Shown: one piece after another, positions 34,223-42,254 of the stretch
How positions within the stretch are numbered: position 1 is the first letter of the stretch
Layout of the letters: every line of letters starts with the position of its first letter
Assembly: GCA_934725535.1 (NCBI GenBank)
Contig: CAKVBV010000013.1
Coordinates: forward strand, 1 to 42,254
Length of the DNA stretch: 42,254 bases
DNA from: an uncultured Bacteroidales bacterium
GTDB lineage: Bacteria; Bacteroidota; Bacteroidia; Bacteroidales; Paludibacteraceae
Direction of reading: 5' to 3'
Made by a program: the position numbers and the translations under genes
The notes under the pieces: generated by a model
What the model was told of the DNA's origin: nothing
What the model saw: the letters and a program-made list of their open reading frames with translations, nothing else
Database searches by the model: none

Positions 34223-37143
34223 AGTTCATCCTCCTTTTGTTCGGTTTGCTCTTGTTGTGCGATATGCTCGAGTCGGGTGATGAGCATGGTCTGTATGTCG
34301 TCCTGCTGGCGGTAGTTGGTCTGCAAAGCCAGCAGATACTGCTTGGCCTGGAAGAGGTCGCCGCGCTGTACGTTGATGTCGGAGAGCAAGATGAGGCTGC
34401 GTGCGAGCCAATACTGCTGCGAGGTCTGCATCTGGGTGAACGACATGATTTCCTGCTCCGCCATATCCATGGCTCCGAGGTGGAAGTAGCAGTCGGCCAA
34501 CAGGTACTTGGCTTCTGCCCCGTTGGCGGTGCGCACCTCTTTGGCGATGGGTGTGAGGTCCACTACCGCCAGTCCGTACTGGTTGTCCTGCAGGTATGCC
34601 TTGGCGCGGCAGTAGAGAGCCTCGCGGCGTATGTCCTCCTGCAGGTCGGCTTGGTCGAGCAGCCGGGTAGCCACCTCAATGACCGCTGTCTTGTCGCCGA
34701 GATAATGGCTGCAGCGCAGTACTCCGAGTTGCGCGGTGGTGTGCATAGTGGAGGACGATGCCACCTCGTCCATACGGCGGAAATAGTAGAGGGCAGTGCG
34801 GTACTCGCGCTTGTCGTAGGTGAGTTCGGCTACACGCATACATGCCTCCTCCATATAGGGGTTGCCGGGGATGTCGGCGAGGGCACTGTACTGGTCGATG
34901 GCGTTGTCGAACTGCCGGAGTTGGTAGTAACTGTTGGCGGCATAGTACTGCGCCTTGGTGCAGTAGCGTCCGCCCGGGCAGAAGCGCATGATATAGGTGG
35001 TGAGCCCTGCTGCCGCCTCGGCGTAGTTGCCCATGATGTATTGCAGTTCGCCCGTGACATAGACGAGCGAGTCCTCGCGGCTTGCGGAGGAGATGTTCAT
35101 CTTGGTGAGGCTCTTGGTGTAAGCCAGATATTCGCTGACGTTGTTGGTCTCGACATATACCTGCTCCAGTCCGTCGAGTGCGGCATACGCCTCTTCGCCG
35201 CCCGCGTACTTCTCGATGGTGGTCTTGAAGGCGGTGATGGCCTTGTCGTACTGCTTCATGGTGCGGTAGGTGAGTCCCAACTCGAGGGACGCTTTGGGTG
35301 CTTTGACACTGTTGGGGTACTGCCCGAGCAGGCGTGTGTAGGCACTGATGGCGTTGTCGTTATGCTCCAGTTGCAACTCGGCACGTGCCGTCTCGTAGAG
35401 GGCGTCGTCGGCATAGTCGGAACGCGGATAGTCGGTGATGAGGATTTGCAGGGTGCGAATCTTGTCGGCATACTTGTGCTGCAGGCCTTGCGCGTAGCCA
35501 CACTGGTAGAGGGCATAGTCGGCACCTGTCTTGCCCGTTTTGACCACCTGCATATAGGTGTCGCACGCCTGTGCAAACCGGCGGTTGTTGAACTGGCAGT
35601 CGCCTATGCGGTTGAGGGCATCGGTGTAGTTGGCATCGTTTGGGTCTGTGGCAGCAATATAGCCGCGGAAGACCTGCTCCGCCTCTGCCATCTTGCCCGT
35701 ATTGAAATAGGCATAGCCACGCAGATAGGTAGCAAGATTGCGGTTCTTGGAGGCGGAGATATTGGGTTGTGCCTCATAGAGGGCAAGGTCGCTGAGGCAC
35801 GCATCGTACTGCTGCAAACGGTATTCGGCTTCGGCACGCAGGTACCAGGCATCGGTCTTGTAGGCACTTGCCTGTGTGTCGTGGTTGATGACCTCGGTGA
35901 GCCATTGCACCGCCGCGGGCATATTGCCCTGCAAGAACGCGTCCACACCCATCTGGTAGCGCAGATACTGCATGGTCTGCAGCAACTTGGGGTTGGGCGA
36001 CTGAATGGCAGAGAGCGACTCGAGGGCCGCCTTGTAGTTGCGGGAGGTCATGTACATATCCGCCATGAGGGCATAGACCTTGTTGGCATAGGCGGTGTTG
36101 GGGTACTCGCGCAGGAAGTCGCGGAACGCGGTGATACTCTCGCCGAGGGCAGAGCCTTGCAGGTAGGTGATTTGCACATAGTTGTACATCGCCTCCTCGC
36201 GCAGGCGGTCGTTGAGACGGAACTGCATAGCCGCCGAGTAGGACAGTTTGGCTTTCTCGAGGTCGCCGATACGCAGGTAACTATGTCCGAGGTGGAGACA
36301 GGTGTTCTCGGAGATGGAGTCCTGCTTCTGCTTGACCTGTCGGAGATTGTCAATAGCCTCCTGATAGTTGCCGGTCTTGTAGTTCGCCATACCGAGCAGG
36401 TACATATCGTTGCGCACCAACTCCTGCTTCTTCGCCATGCGGAGTGTGCGGTAGTCATTGAGGTGGCGCACCGCGTCCACGTAGGCACTGTCCTGGTAGT
36501 AGAGTTCGCCCAGCATACGGTGCAACTCGTCGTTGTAGTCGTTGTCGGGGTACTGCCTGAGCAGGTCCTCGGCACGCTGATAGACCTTGTCGTACTGGTG
36601 CTGCGCATAGTAAATCTGCACGATGTAGTAGGGTGCTATCTTGCGGAATGCGCCCGTCTGCTCCACGGCAAGGAACTCCGCCATGGCGTGGGAGTAGTCC
36701 TGCGTGCAATAGTAGCAATAGCCGGCGTAGTACTTGGCCTGCGTGGTGTAGGGGTTCTGCTTGTTCTTGAGGTGTGTCATGCAAGCGATTGCTTCCTTGT
36801 ACTGCTTCTGCTGCACACGGGAGTAGCCTTTGTAGAAGTAGTACATCGGTTCGCCCTGACGCGACAGGTACTTGGGATTGACCTTGTCGAAGGCTTTGTC
36901 CGCCTGCTTGTACTTCTGCTTCTCCACGTACAGCACACCCTGCATCATACGCACTTCGTCGGCGTAGGTGGTGTAGGGGTAGGTGTTGAGGTATGTCTTG
37001 AGGTCTGCCTGCGCCACTGACGAGCGTTCCTCGAATGCCTGCTTCACCCGCAGGAAATCGGCTTCATAGTCCTGCGCGCCGACCTGCACAAGGCAAGCCA
37101 CCGACAGGGCAAGAGCCAGAAACAATCGCTTGTTCATAATCAT
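34219..37143 (-). CDS. Large secreted TPR protein
   Basis: A 974-residue protein with a signal peptide (MIMNKRLFLALALSVACLVQ) and TPR-type helices over the whole length; clear units include YFYKGYSRVQQKQYKEAI, ALIARTEAQYRLQQY-like and LYETARAELQLEHNDNAI segments. It is a periplasmic or outer-membrane scaffold. ATG 37143 overlaps the potD stop by 4 nt (ATGA), so translation is coupled; ATG 37137 is two codons further. It overlaps the barrel gene by 4 nt as well, suggesting the TPR protein and barrel work together at the outer membrane. Confidence 0.88.
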   Translation of the reverse strand: MIMNKRLFLALALSVACLVQVGAQDYEADFLRVKQAFEERSSVAQADLKTYLNTYPYTTYADEVRMMQGVLYVEKQKYKQADKAFDKVNPKYLSRQGEPMYYFYKGYSRVQQKQYKEAIACMTHLKNKQNPYTTQAKYYAGYCYYCTQDYSHAMAEFLAVEQTGAFRKIAPYYIVQIYYAQHQYDKVYQRAEDLLRQYPDNDYNDELHRMLGELYYQDSAYVDAVRHLNDYRTLRMAKKQELVRNDMYLLGMANYKTGNYQEAIDNLRQVKQKQDSISENTCLHLGHSYLRIGDLEKAKLSYSAAMQFRLNDRLREEAMYNYVQITYLQGSALGESITAFRDFLREYPNTAYANKVYALMADMYMTSRNYKAALESLSAIQSPNPKLLQTMQYLRYQMGVDAFLQGNMPAAVQWLTEVINHDTQASAYKTDAWYLRAEAEYRLQQYDACLSDLALYEAQPNISASKNRNLATYLRGYAYFNTGKMAEAEQVFRGYIAATDPNDANYTDALNRIGDCQFNNRRFAQACDTYMQVVKTGKTGADYALYQCGYAQGLQHKYADKIRTLQILITDYPRSDYADDALYETARAELQLEHNDNAISAYTRLLGQYPNSVKAPKASLELGLTYRTMKQYDKAITAFKTTIEKYAGGEEAYAALDGLEQVYVETNNVSEYLAYTKSLTKMNISSASREDSLVYVTGELQYIMGNYAEAAAGLTTYIMRFCPGGRYCTKAQYYAANSYYQLRQFDNAIDQYSALADIPGNPYMEEACMRVAELTYDKREYRTALYYFRRMDEVASSSTMHTTAQLGVLRCSHYLGDKTAVIEVATRLLDQADLQEDIRREALYCRAKAYLQDNQYGLAVVDLTPIAKEVRTANGAEAKYLLADCYFHLGAMDMAEQEIMSFTQMQTSQQYWLARSLILLSDINVQRGDLFQAKQYLLALQTNYRQQDDIQTMLITRLEHIAQQEQTEQKEDEL

Positions 37144-38471
37144 TTCTTATGGTTTTTGCGCTTGCGCTGCATATCGCGCTGACGCTTCTTGGTTATCGTT
37201 TGGAATACGGCAAAGGCAATCACGAGTACGAGCACCACGATGATGAATATCACCAGCCCCATACTCAGGTTGTCGCCTTTCACGCGTGACCACATCGCCA
37301 GCATGGCTTCGGTCTCGTCGCCGCAGTCGTGCATCAGGGCGCAACGGTCAATCACGCTCTTGTCGGGGTAGAGCACTTGGTTGGCATGCACAGCGGTAGC
37401 CTCTTCGCCGAAGATGTAACTCAGGTCGGCGGTCTCCTCAATCTCCTCATCGTCCGCCCAGTCCAATATCTCAGGCGAAGCGATGACACTCACATAGCCT
37501 ATCTCCTCCATGTTGAGGATAGCGTTCTCGGGCTTGCACATATAGTTGATGAAGTAACTTGCCGCCTTGGTGTTCACTGCGTACTTAGGAATACACCAGC
37601 CGTCGAACCAGACGTTCGATCCCTCGACAGGTACAATATACTTCAGTTCCACGCCCTCTGCGGCTTCATCAATTGCCCATTGCGCATCGCCTGACCATGA
37701 TACATTCATCCATGTATTGCCTTTGCACATCTCCTCCTTGCCGAAGTCCACTTCCCAACCGGCGATATTATCCTTTGCCAGTTTCAGTGTATCCTCCACA
37801 CGCTGAATACGCTCCGGGGTGATGTGTGCCACAAGGTCGGCACGTGTTACCTCGCCGCGGGCAATCTCGTTGCGGTAAGCATATAGTACCACACACGAAT
37901 AGATGTCGCGGAACGCATCTTTCATGAATATCTTGCCCGCAAACTTCGGATTGGTCAGAAACGACCACGACTGCAAGTCGGCTGCATCCACGTATTTGGT
38001 GTTGTACAATACACCCGTGGTGCCCCACATGTAGCCCACTGTGTAGTCCGATACGTTGATGTCCGACCCTGCAGGAGCCATCTCTTGGAACTTCTCCACG
38101 GCAAAGGGTGCCACATTGGTGGTATAGTCGGGCGTGCTGCCGAAGTCTTTGTTGATAGGCAGCAGCAGCCCTTGGCGCAGCATACGCTCGATGATATACT
38201 CCGACGGGCAAATCACATCGTAGTCTTCGTGTCCTTTCTCAATCTCGGTGAGCATCGACTCGTTGATATCGAAGGTCTGGTAGAGTATCTCCACCTTCTC
38301 GCCTGTCTGCCGGTAGTACCAGTCGGGGAACGTGTTGAGCACGTTGTCCATATCTATGTAGTCCGCCCAGTTATAGACCTTGAGCGTATGGGCACGGTCG
38401 GCGGCATTCACGTTAGACACCAAGAAACAAGGCAGTGCCATCAGCACTACGGCAAATAAGAACTTTTTCAT
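37140..38471 (-). CDS. potD: Polyamine-binding protein, PotD type, with C-terminal membrane anchor
   Basis: A 443-residue extracytoplasmic solute-binding protein of the PotD/PotF group. It has a signal peptide, LKVYNWADYI (35-44), the typical PotD opening strand, and a YMWGTTGVLYN segment. It probably delivers spermidine or putrescine. Unlike usual PotD, which is a soluble periplasmic or lipid-anchored protein of about 340-370 residues, this one has a further 60 residues and a transmembrane helix near 404-424, followed by a Lys/Arg-rich tail. It overlaps potC by 4 nt and the TPR gene by 4 nt. Confidence 0.92.
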   Translation of the reverse strand: MKKFLFAVVLMALPCFLVSNVNAADRAHTLKVYNWADYIDMDNVLNTFPDWYYRQTGEKVEILYQTFDINESMLTEIEKGHEDYDVICPSEYIIERMLRQGLLLPINKDFGSTPDYTTNVAPFAVEKFQEMAPAGSDINVSDYTVGYMWGTTGVLYNTKYVDAADLQSWSFLTNPKFAGKIFMKDAFRDIYSCVVLYAYRNEIARGEVTRADLVAHITPERIQRVEDTLKLAKDNIAGWEVDFGKEEMCKGNTWMNVSWSGDAQWAIDEAAEGVELKYIVPVEGSNVWFDGWCIPKYAVNTKAASYFINYMCKPENAILNMEEIGYVSVIASPEILDWADDEEIEETADLSYIFGEEATAVHANQVLYPDKSVIDRCALMHDCGDETEAMLAMWSRVKGDNLSMGLVIFIIVVLVLVIAFAVFQTITKKRQRDMQRKRKNHKK

Positions 38472-39325
38472 TTCGTTTTATTTTGTTGTTTATGAGTACG
38501 TATATTCATGATTATCAACAGCACCAATATGGTGAGGAATATCAGCGAGAACAGCGGTCGCAACTCCGGTGTCAAGCCACCCTTGCGCGCGTCGGCATAG
38601 ATGAACGTGGACAGTGTCTCCAATCCGTTGCTGCCTTTGGTGAAGAACGTTACCCCGAAGTCGTCGATACTCAGTGTCAGGCTCAGTATGAATCCGCTAA
38701 TCATGCCGGGCCACAACTCGGGCATCATCACCTTGCGCAAGGCTTGGAACGGTGTCGCCCCGAGGTCGAGTGCCGCCTCGTAGATATTGGGGTTCATCTT
38801 CGTCAAACGCGGCATCACACTCAGCACCACATACGGCGTGCAGAACACCACATGCGCCGCTATCACCGTGCCGAAGCCGCGCCCGATACCGAGGAACACG
38901 AACAGCAGGAACAGACTGATACCCGTCAGTATGTCGGGGTTAATCATCGGTATGCTGTTGAGGAACGTCATTATCTTCCTCTCGCGCGACCGCATGTTGT
39001 ATATACCTATCGCCGCCAGCGTGCCGAGCAGGGTGGAGATAGTCGCCGCCGTGAGTGCAATCACCACCGTGTAGAAGATAGCACGGTACAGGTTGGGGTC
39101 CACGCGCACCTGTGCCGCGGCATCGTAGCCCGTAAACAGGTTCTTGTACAGCCCGAGGGTGAAGCCCTCCCAGTTGCCGAACACCTTGCTCTGCGTGAAC
39201 GAGAAGATGATAATCAGCAGGATAGGTGCATACAGCACCACCAGCAGCAGCCACAGGTATGCCTGTCCTGCAATGCGCGAACCGAGGCTGCGCTTCTCCA
39301 CTTTCGATTTTCTGTATCGCTCCAT
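38468..39325 (-). CDS. potC: Polyamine ABC transporter permease, PotC type
   Basis: A 285-residue inner-membrane permease with six transmembrane segments. The EAA loop reads EAALDLGATPFQALRKVMMPE, in pieces EAALDLGA and VMMPELWPG. The gene lies directly between potB (1-nt gap) and potD (4-nt overlap). It pairs with PotB to form the membrane channel for polyamine import. Confidence 0.94.
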   Translation of the reverse strand: MERYRKSKVEKRSLGSRIAGQAYLWLLLVVLYAPILLIIIFSFTQSKVFGNWEGFTLGLYKNLFTGYDAAAQVRVDPNLYRAIFYTVVIALTAATISTLLGTLAAIGIYNMRSRERKIMTFLNSIPMINPDILTGISLFLLFVFLGIGRGFGTVIAAHVVFCTPYVVLSVMPRLTKMNPNIYEAALDLGATPFQALRKVMMPELWPGMISGFILSLTLSIDDFGVTFFTKGSNGLETLSTFIYADARKGGLTPELRPLFSLIFLTILVLLIIMNIRTHKQQNKTK

Positions 39326-39326
39326 C

Positions 39327-40133
39327 TTATCGCAGTCGGTTGATGTCCTCGTCGGAGTCGCCCCCGCCGAAGAAACTGGTTACACCTATGATTATCAGCA
39401 TGATGAGCGACAATGCCGCTCCGTAGTTCCACATCGCTATACCGCCCTCGCCGAAACTGCGCTGTATCAGCGAACCAAACAGCGTCACCTTGTTGTGCGT
39501 CAGCAACTCCGAGATGGCAAACGTCGATACCGTGGGCATAAACACCATCACGATACCCGAATAGATGCCCGGCATCGACAGCGGCAGCGTCACCTTCATA
39601 AACACCTGACTGCGGTTCGCACCCAAGTCCTGCGCCGCCTCAATCAGGCTCATATCCATCTTCTGCAGCGTATTGTAGATGGGGTAAATCATAAACGGCA
39701 GGAAGTCGTACACCATACCGAACAGCAACGCCCCTTCGCCCAACGGCAGCCCGAACATATGAAACAACTCCACTGTGGCAATCGTGCGCAACAGGAAGTT
39801 TATCCACATCGGCAGTATGAACAGCATAGCCATCACCTGCGGTGTCTTGAAGTCCGCCATCGCCATGATGTACGCGGCAGGATAGCCCAACACAAGGCAT
39901 ATTATCGTGGTTATCAGCGCAATAGCCAGCGAGTAGATGAATGTGTTTATCGCCTCCGACTTGGTGAAGAAACTCACAAAGTTCATCACTGTGAAGTGTC
40001 CTTCGGGGTCGGTGAAGGCGTACACCGCAATCATCACCAATGGCAGCAGCACCAGGAACACCAGAAACAGTGCGTAAGGCCACGCCCATGTACGGCGCGA
40101 CTGCAACATCATCTTCCAGTTACTTGCTTTCAT
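39327..40133 (-). CDS. potB: Polyamine ABC transporter permease, PotB type
   Basis: A 268-residue inner-membrane permease with six transmembrane helices. The ATPase-contact loop is EAAQDLGANRSQVFMKVTLP. ATG 40133 (MKASNWKMML) is the chosen start. An upstream in-frame ATG near 40268 would add 45 residues that fall inside the potA coding region and read as low-quality sequence. With this start the gene overlaps potA by 14 nt. The protein ends with a short acidic tail (GGGDSDEDINRLR). Confidence 0.94.
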   Translation of the reverse strand: MKASNWKMMLQSRRTWAWPYALFLVFLVLLPLVMIAVYAFTDPEGHFTVMNFVSFFTKSEAINTFIYSLAIALITTIICLVLGYPAAYIMAMADFKTPQVMAMLFILPMWINFLLRTIATVELFHMFGLPLGEGALLFGMVYDFLPFMIYPIYNTLQKMDMSLIEAAQDLGANRSQVFMKVTLPLSMPGIYSGIVMVFMPTVSTFAISELLTHNKVTLFGSLIQRSFGEGGIAMWNYGAALSLIMLIIIGVTSFFGGGDSDEDINRLR

Positions 40134-41580
40134 CGCCGTCCTGTCCCTTTGCGCCCTGCGTCTCGGGAACTTTATAGAGTCGTATATAACTCGGTGCCAC
40201 GCGGATACCCACGCGGTCGCCGTCGTCCCACACATCGTTGGTGTCCACATAGATGTCGTCCCCGTCATCGGTGCGCACCGTCAGGTGGTAGTGGTCGCCC
40301 TTGTACAAGATGAAATGCACCTCGCCGCACAGCACGCCGTCTTCCTCGTCGTCCTGCAGGTTCACGCGGTTGAAATCCACCTCCACCTCCACTTTCTCGC
40401 CCACGCTGAACCGCTCTGCCATACGCTCCGGCACCTCCCATTCCTCGTCGAGGAACAGCACCTTGTGCCCCTCCAGCATCTCGCCGTCGAAGGTATTGCA
40501 CAGCCGCTCTTTCTTCATCACCTGTATATCTTCGGGCTTCACCAATAGCCCCACGCGGCTGCCCGGCTCAAAGGCGTGGTAGTCCTGAATCATCAGTTCA
40601 TAACCGTTGTCTGTCTCCACCGTCATCTCGTAGTGCACGCCCTTGAAGATACAACTCTTCACCTCGGCATGCAACTGCCACGGGTCGTCCTCCGTGCCTA
40701 TCACTTCGGGCTTCTCTTTGCCCAAGTACAGGTCTTCGGGGCGCACCACCACGTCCACTTCCTGATTCTCGCCGAACCCTTTGTCCACGCACTCGAAGTC
40801 GCGTCCGCAGAAGTTCACCACCTCATCGCGCACCATGGTTGCGTCCAATATATTGCTCTCCCCGATAAAGTCCGCCACAAAGCAGTTCTGCGGCTCGTTA
40901 TATACGTCTGTTGGCGTGCCCACCTGCTGTATCTTGCCCTCGCGCATCACCACCACGCGGTCGCTCAGCGTCAGTGCCTCCTCCTGGTCGTGTGTCACGT
41001 AGATAAACGTGATACCCAACTTGTCGTGCATCTCGCGCAACTCCATCTGCATGTCTTTGCGCATCTTCAGGTCGAGTGCCGCCAGCGGCTCGTCCAGCAG
41101 CAGCACCTCGGGCTCGTTGATGATAGCACGCGCTATCGCTACACGCTGTTGCTGACCGCCGCTCAGGCTGTCCACATCGCGGTACTCATAGTCCGTCATG
41201 CCGACTGTCTTCAACGCCTGCTTCACTTTCTTCGCGATGACTTTCTTGTCCGTCTTCTTCAACTTCAGACCGAAAGCCACGTTGTCAAATACGTTCAAAT
41301 GGGGAAATAGTGCGTACTTCTGGAACACCGTGTTCACGGGTCGCTGATGCGGGGGCATCTGGGTCACATCCTTGCCGTTGAGCAGGATATCGCCGTCGGT
41401 CGCCACCTGAAAGCCCGCTATGCAGCGCAGCAACGTGGTCTTACCGCAGCCCGAAGGCCCCAAGATGGTTACAAACTCGCCTTTCTTTACCGAGAGGCTT
41501 ACATCGTCCAAGGCAAACTTGCCGTCCTCAAACTGTTTCGAGACATGGTTCACCTCAATGATATAATCCGTTTTCTGCAT
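40120..41580 (-). CDS. potA: Polyamine ABC transporter ATPase, PotA type, with extended C-terminus
   Basis: A 486-residue ATPase; usual PotA proteins have about 370-380. Walker A is GPSGCGKTT (41-49), the signature is LSGGQQQR (139-146), the Walker B region is VLLLDEPLAALD (159-170), and the H-loop is VTHDQEEAL. The C-terminal regulatory region contains two TOBE-like units: AEVKSCIFKGVHYEMTV (about 308-324), and GEVHFILYKGDHYHLTV roughly 110 residues later, with similar strand order, suggesting a duplication. It is the first gene of the six-gene operon and has its own canonical promoter. Confidence 0.94.
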   Translation of the reverse strand: MQKTDYIIEVNHVSKQFEDGKFALDDVSLSVKKGEFVTILGPSGCGKTTLLRCIAGFQVATDGDILLNGKDVTQMPPHQRPVNTVFQKYALFPHLNVFDNVAFGLKLKKTDKKVIAKKVKQALKTVGMTDYEYRDVDSLSGGQQQRVAIARAIINEPEVLLLDEPLAALDLKMRKDMQMELREMHDKLGITFIYVTHDQEEALTLSDRVVVMREGKIQQVGTPTDVYNEPQNCFVADFIGESNILDATMVRDEVVNFCGRDFECVDKGFGENQEVDVVVRPEDLYLGKEKPEVIGTEDDPWQLHAEVKSCIFKGVHYEMTVETDNGYELMIQDYHAFEPGSRVGLLVKPEDIQVMKKERLCNTFDGEMLEGHKVLFLDEEWEVPERMAERFSVGEKVEVEVDFNRVNLQDDEEDGVLCGEVHFILYKGDHYHLTVRTDDGDDIYVDTNDVWDDGDRVGIRVAPSYIRLYKVPETQGAKGQDGDESK

Positions 41581-41643
41581 TTCTTTTTCTACTATGGTAC
41601 ACTAAATGTAAAACGCATAAATTCCTGTTTTTGAATTTGGCTG

Positions 41644-41674
41644 CAAAAGTACAAAAAAGCACACATTTATGCAA
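41644..41674 (-). promoter_or_regulatory. Promoter of the pot operon
   Basis: Minus-strand TTG (41674-41672), a 20-nt spacer and TACTTTTG (41651-41644). The leader is about 55 nt. No polyamine-responsive element was recognised. Confidence 0.82.
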
Positions 41675-41810
41675 CACTCCATCCATTTTTCCGCAAAACA
41701 TCTTTCGTTTGTCTCTCCCATTGCCCCTATGCCCTAATCTCTACTCCCTATTTTCTACTCTCTAACCTCAGTTCTCTAATTCTTTCCCGCATTGGCATAT
41801 TGTTTCTTAG

Positions 41811-41830
41811 CAGGGCAATATCATTGCCCG
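41811..41830. other. Small hairpin in the intergenic stretch
   Basis: GGGCAAT(ATC)ATTGCCC forms a 7-bp hairpin. The region 41675-42070 has no gene. It holds C/T-rich sequence (41700-41790), this hairpin, TACGATTT-type repeats (41906-41945) and the following 11-bp array. Confidence 0.5.
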
Positions 41831-41970
41831 CTTATAATATCATACATAGTCCGTTTATTGAATATCATTGCCTGTTTTCTCCCAATCGTACATCTTTCCC
41901 AATCCCCAAAATAAATCGTACATCGTAAATTCGTAAATCGTAAATGTCCTCTGTCCTCACGCTGTTAACT

Positions 41971-42036
41971 ACGGTACATACACGGTACATACACGGTAGA
42001 TACACGGTTGATACACGGTAGATAAACGGTACATTG
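41971..42036. repeat. 11-bp-period array, second ACGGTAGATAC array
   Basis: Six 11-mers (ACGGTACATAC, ACGGTAGATAC, ACGGTTGATAC types), matching 8567-8632 in unit, number and flanking sequence. Confidence 0.88.
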
Positions 42037-42072
42037 TGCTAACCACATAATACCCTGACAATAGGTTTACCG

Positions 42073-42254
42073 TTATCCTCGAATAAAACTATAAATTCTC
42101 CAAAGTAGGCACAATAAAATTAGAACTATTGCTGCGGCACCGATATAGGCTAAGTATTTTACTATGCGGGGTACGTACTTTTCGGGTGGAGAATGAACTA
42201 CGATTTCCCTGTTTTGGTAGATAGTATCATTTCTTATTACCACTCTTTCGCGCC
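42073..42254 (-). CDS. C-terminal end of a membrane-anchored protein, cut by window edge
   Basis: Read on the minus strand, a frame enters from the right edge and ends at TAA 42073, giving 59 residues. The sequence begins with a polar part (ERVVIRNDTIYQNREIVVHS), followed by a transmembrane helix (YLAYIGAAAIVLILLCLLW) and a short basic end (RIYSFIRG). The family is not recognisable from this piece; the bulk of the protein lies outside the window. Confidence 0.65.
   Translation of the reverse strand, partial: RERVVIRNDTIYQNREIVVHSPPEKYVPRIVKYLAYIGAAAIVLILLCLLWRIYSFIRG

Noticed and set aside
34237..37020. A 927-codon open frame on the plus strand opposite the large TPR gene
   Set aside because: It is the antisense of a real gene. 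The product is a low-complexity mix of Val, Leu, Gly and His with no signal peptide or domain, and the TPR gene explains the region fully.
38435..40313. Plus-strand frames of about 300-390 codons opposite potC and potB
   Set aside because: They mirror strongly supported permease genes and give Arg/His/Gln-rich sequence with no domain.

Overview
The window looks like chromosomal DNA of a member of the Bacteroidales (Bacteroidota). Seven promoters fit the Bacteroidota pattern TTG-N20-TAnnTTTG exactly, an eighth drives a plus-strand ATPase gene, and Shine-Dalgarno sequences are not evident. Marker families include a type IX secretion sorting domain, a GldB lipoprotein, BACON repeats, a DUF3316 protein and AAA_14/DUF4143 ATPases. 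Nearly all genes run on the minus strand; only a small heat-shock protein and one ATPase are on the plus strand. I see no tRNA, rRNA, CRISPR array, transposase or phage gene.

Layout, left to right. 1-404: C-terminal-truncated T9SS cargo gene behind a structured RNA (copy 1). 1042-3855: dnaG and a radical SAM gene. 3931-10355: a possible small protein, an AAA_14 ATPase, a membrane protein, a lipoprotein with a penicillin-binding fold lacking its catalytic lysine, a small secreted protein and a TPR protein. 10544-21144: a nine-gene eukaryote-like signalling locus with three Ser/Thr kinases, a PP2C phosphatase, three further FHA proteins (one fused across the membrane to a trypsin-like protease), a BACON/beta-barrel protein and a secreted repeat protein. 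21166-24106: a secreted protein behind RNA copy 3, hsp20, and a lipoprotein behind RNA copy 2. 24347-28162: a second AAA_14 ATPase, an endonuclease/exonuclease/phosphatase protein and sufS. 28558-32136: an operon of DUF3316, S41 protease, LolD-like ATPase and gldB. 32489-41580: a tightly coupled six-gene operon potA-potB-potC-potD-TPR-outer-membrane barrel. The right edge cuts a gene for a membrane-anchored protein.

The most unusual feature is the structured RNA present three times (450-766, 21641-22117, 23826-24106, all minus strand). Each copy starts at a perfect promoter and has a 5' stem beginning at the predicted transcription start, a nearly invariant GCG-TTTATTG-RCGC segment, and a hairpin whose loop is complementary over about 15 bp to a distant downstream segment. 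Sequences differ between copies but pairing is kept, which is strong covariation evidence for a pseudoknot. Each ends in a stem followed by a U-tract, 45-70 nt before the start codon of an exported protein. Copy 3 precedes the secreted gene that sits directly upstream of the kinase/FHA locus, so it may be the leader of that locus.

Intergenic DNA is rich in small repeats: 11-bp-period arrays, GC palindromes, AT-rich TTTAATGG leader elements and three 23-bp repeats in the leader of the second ATPase gene.
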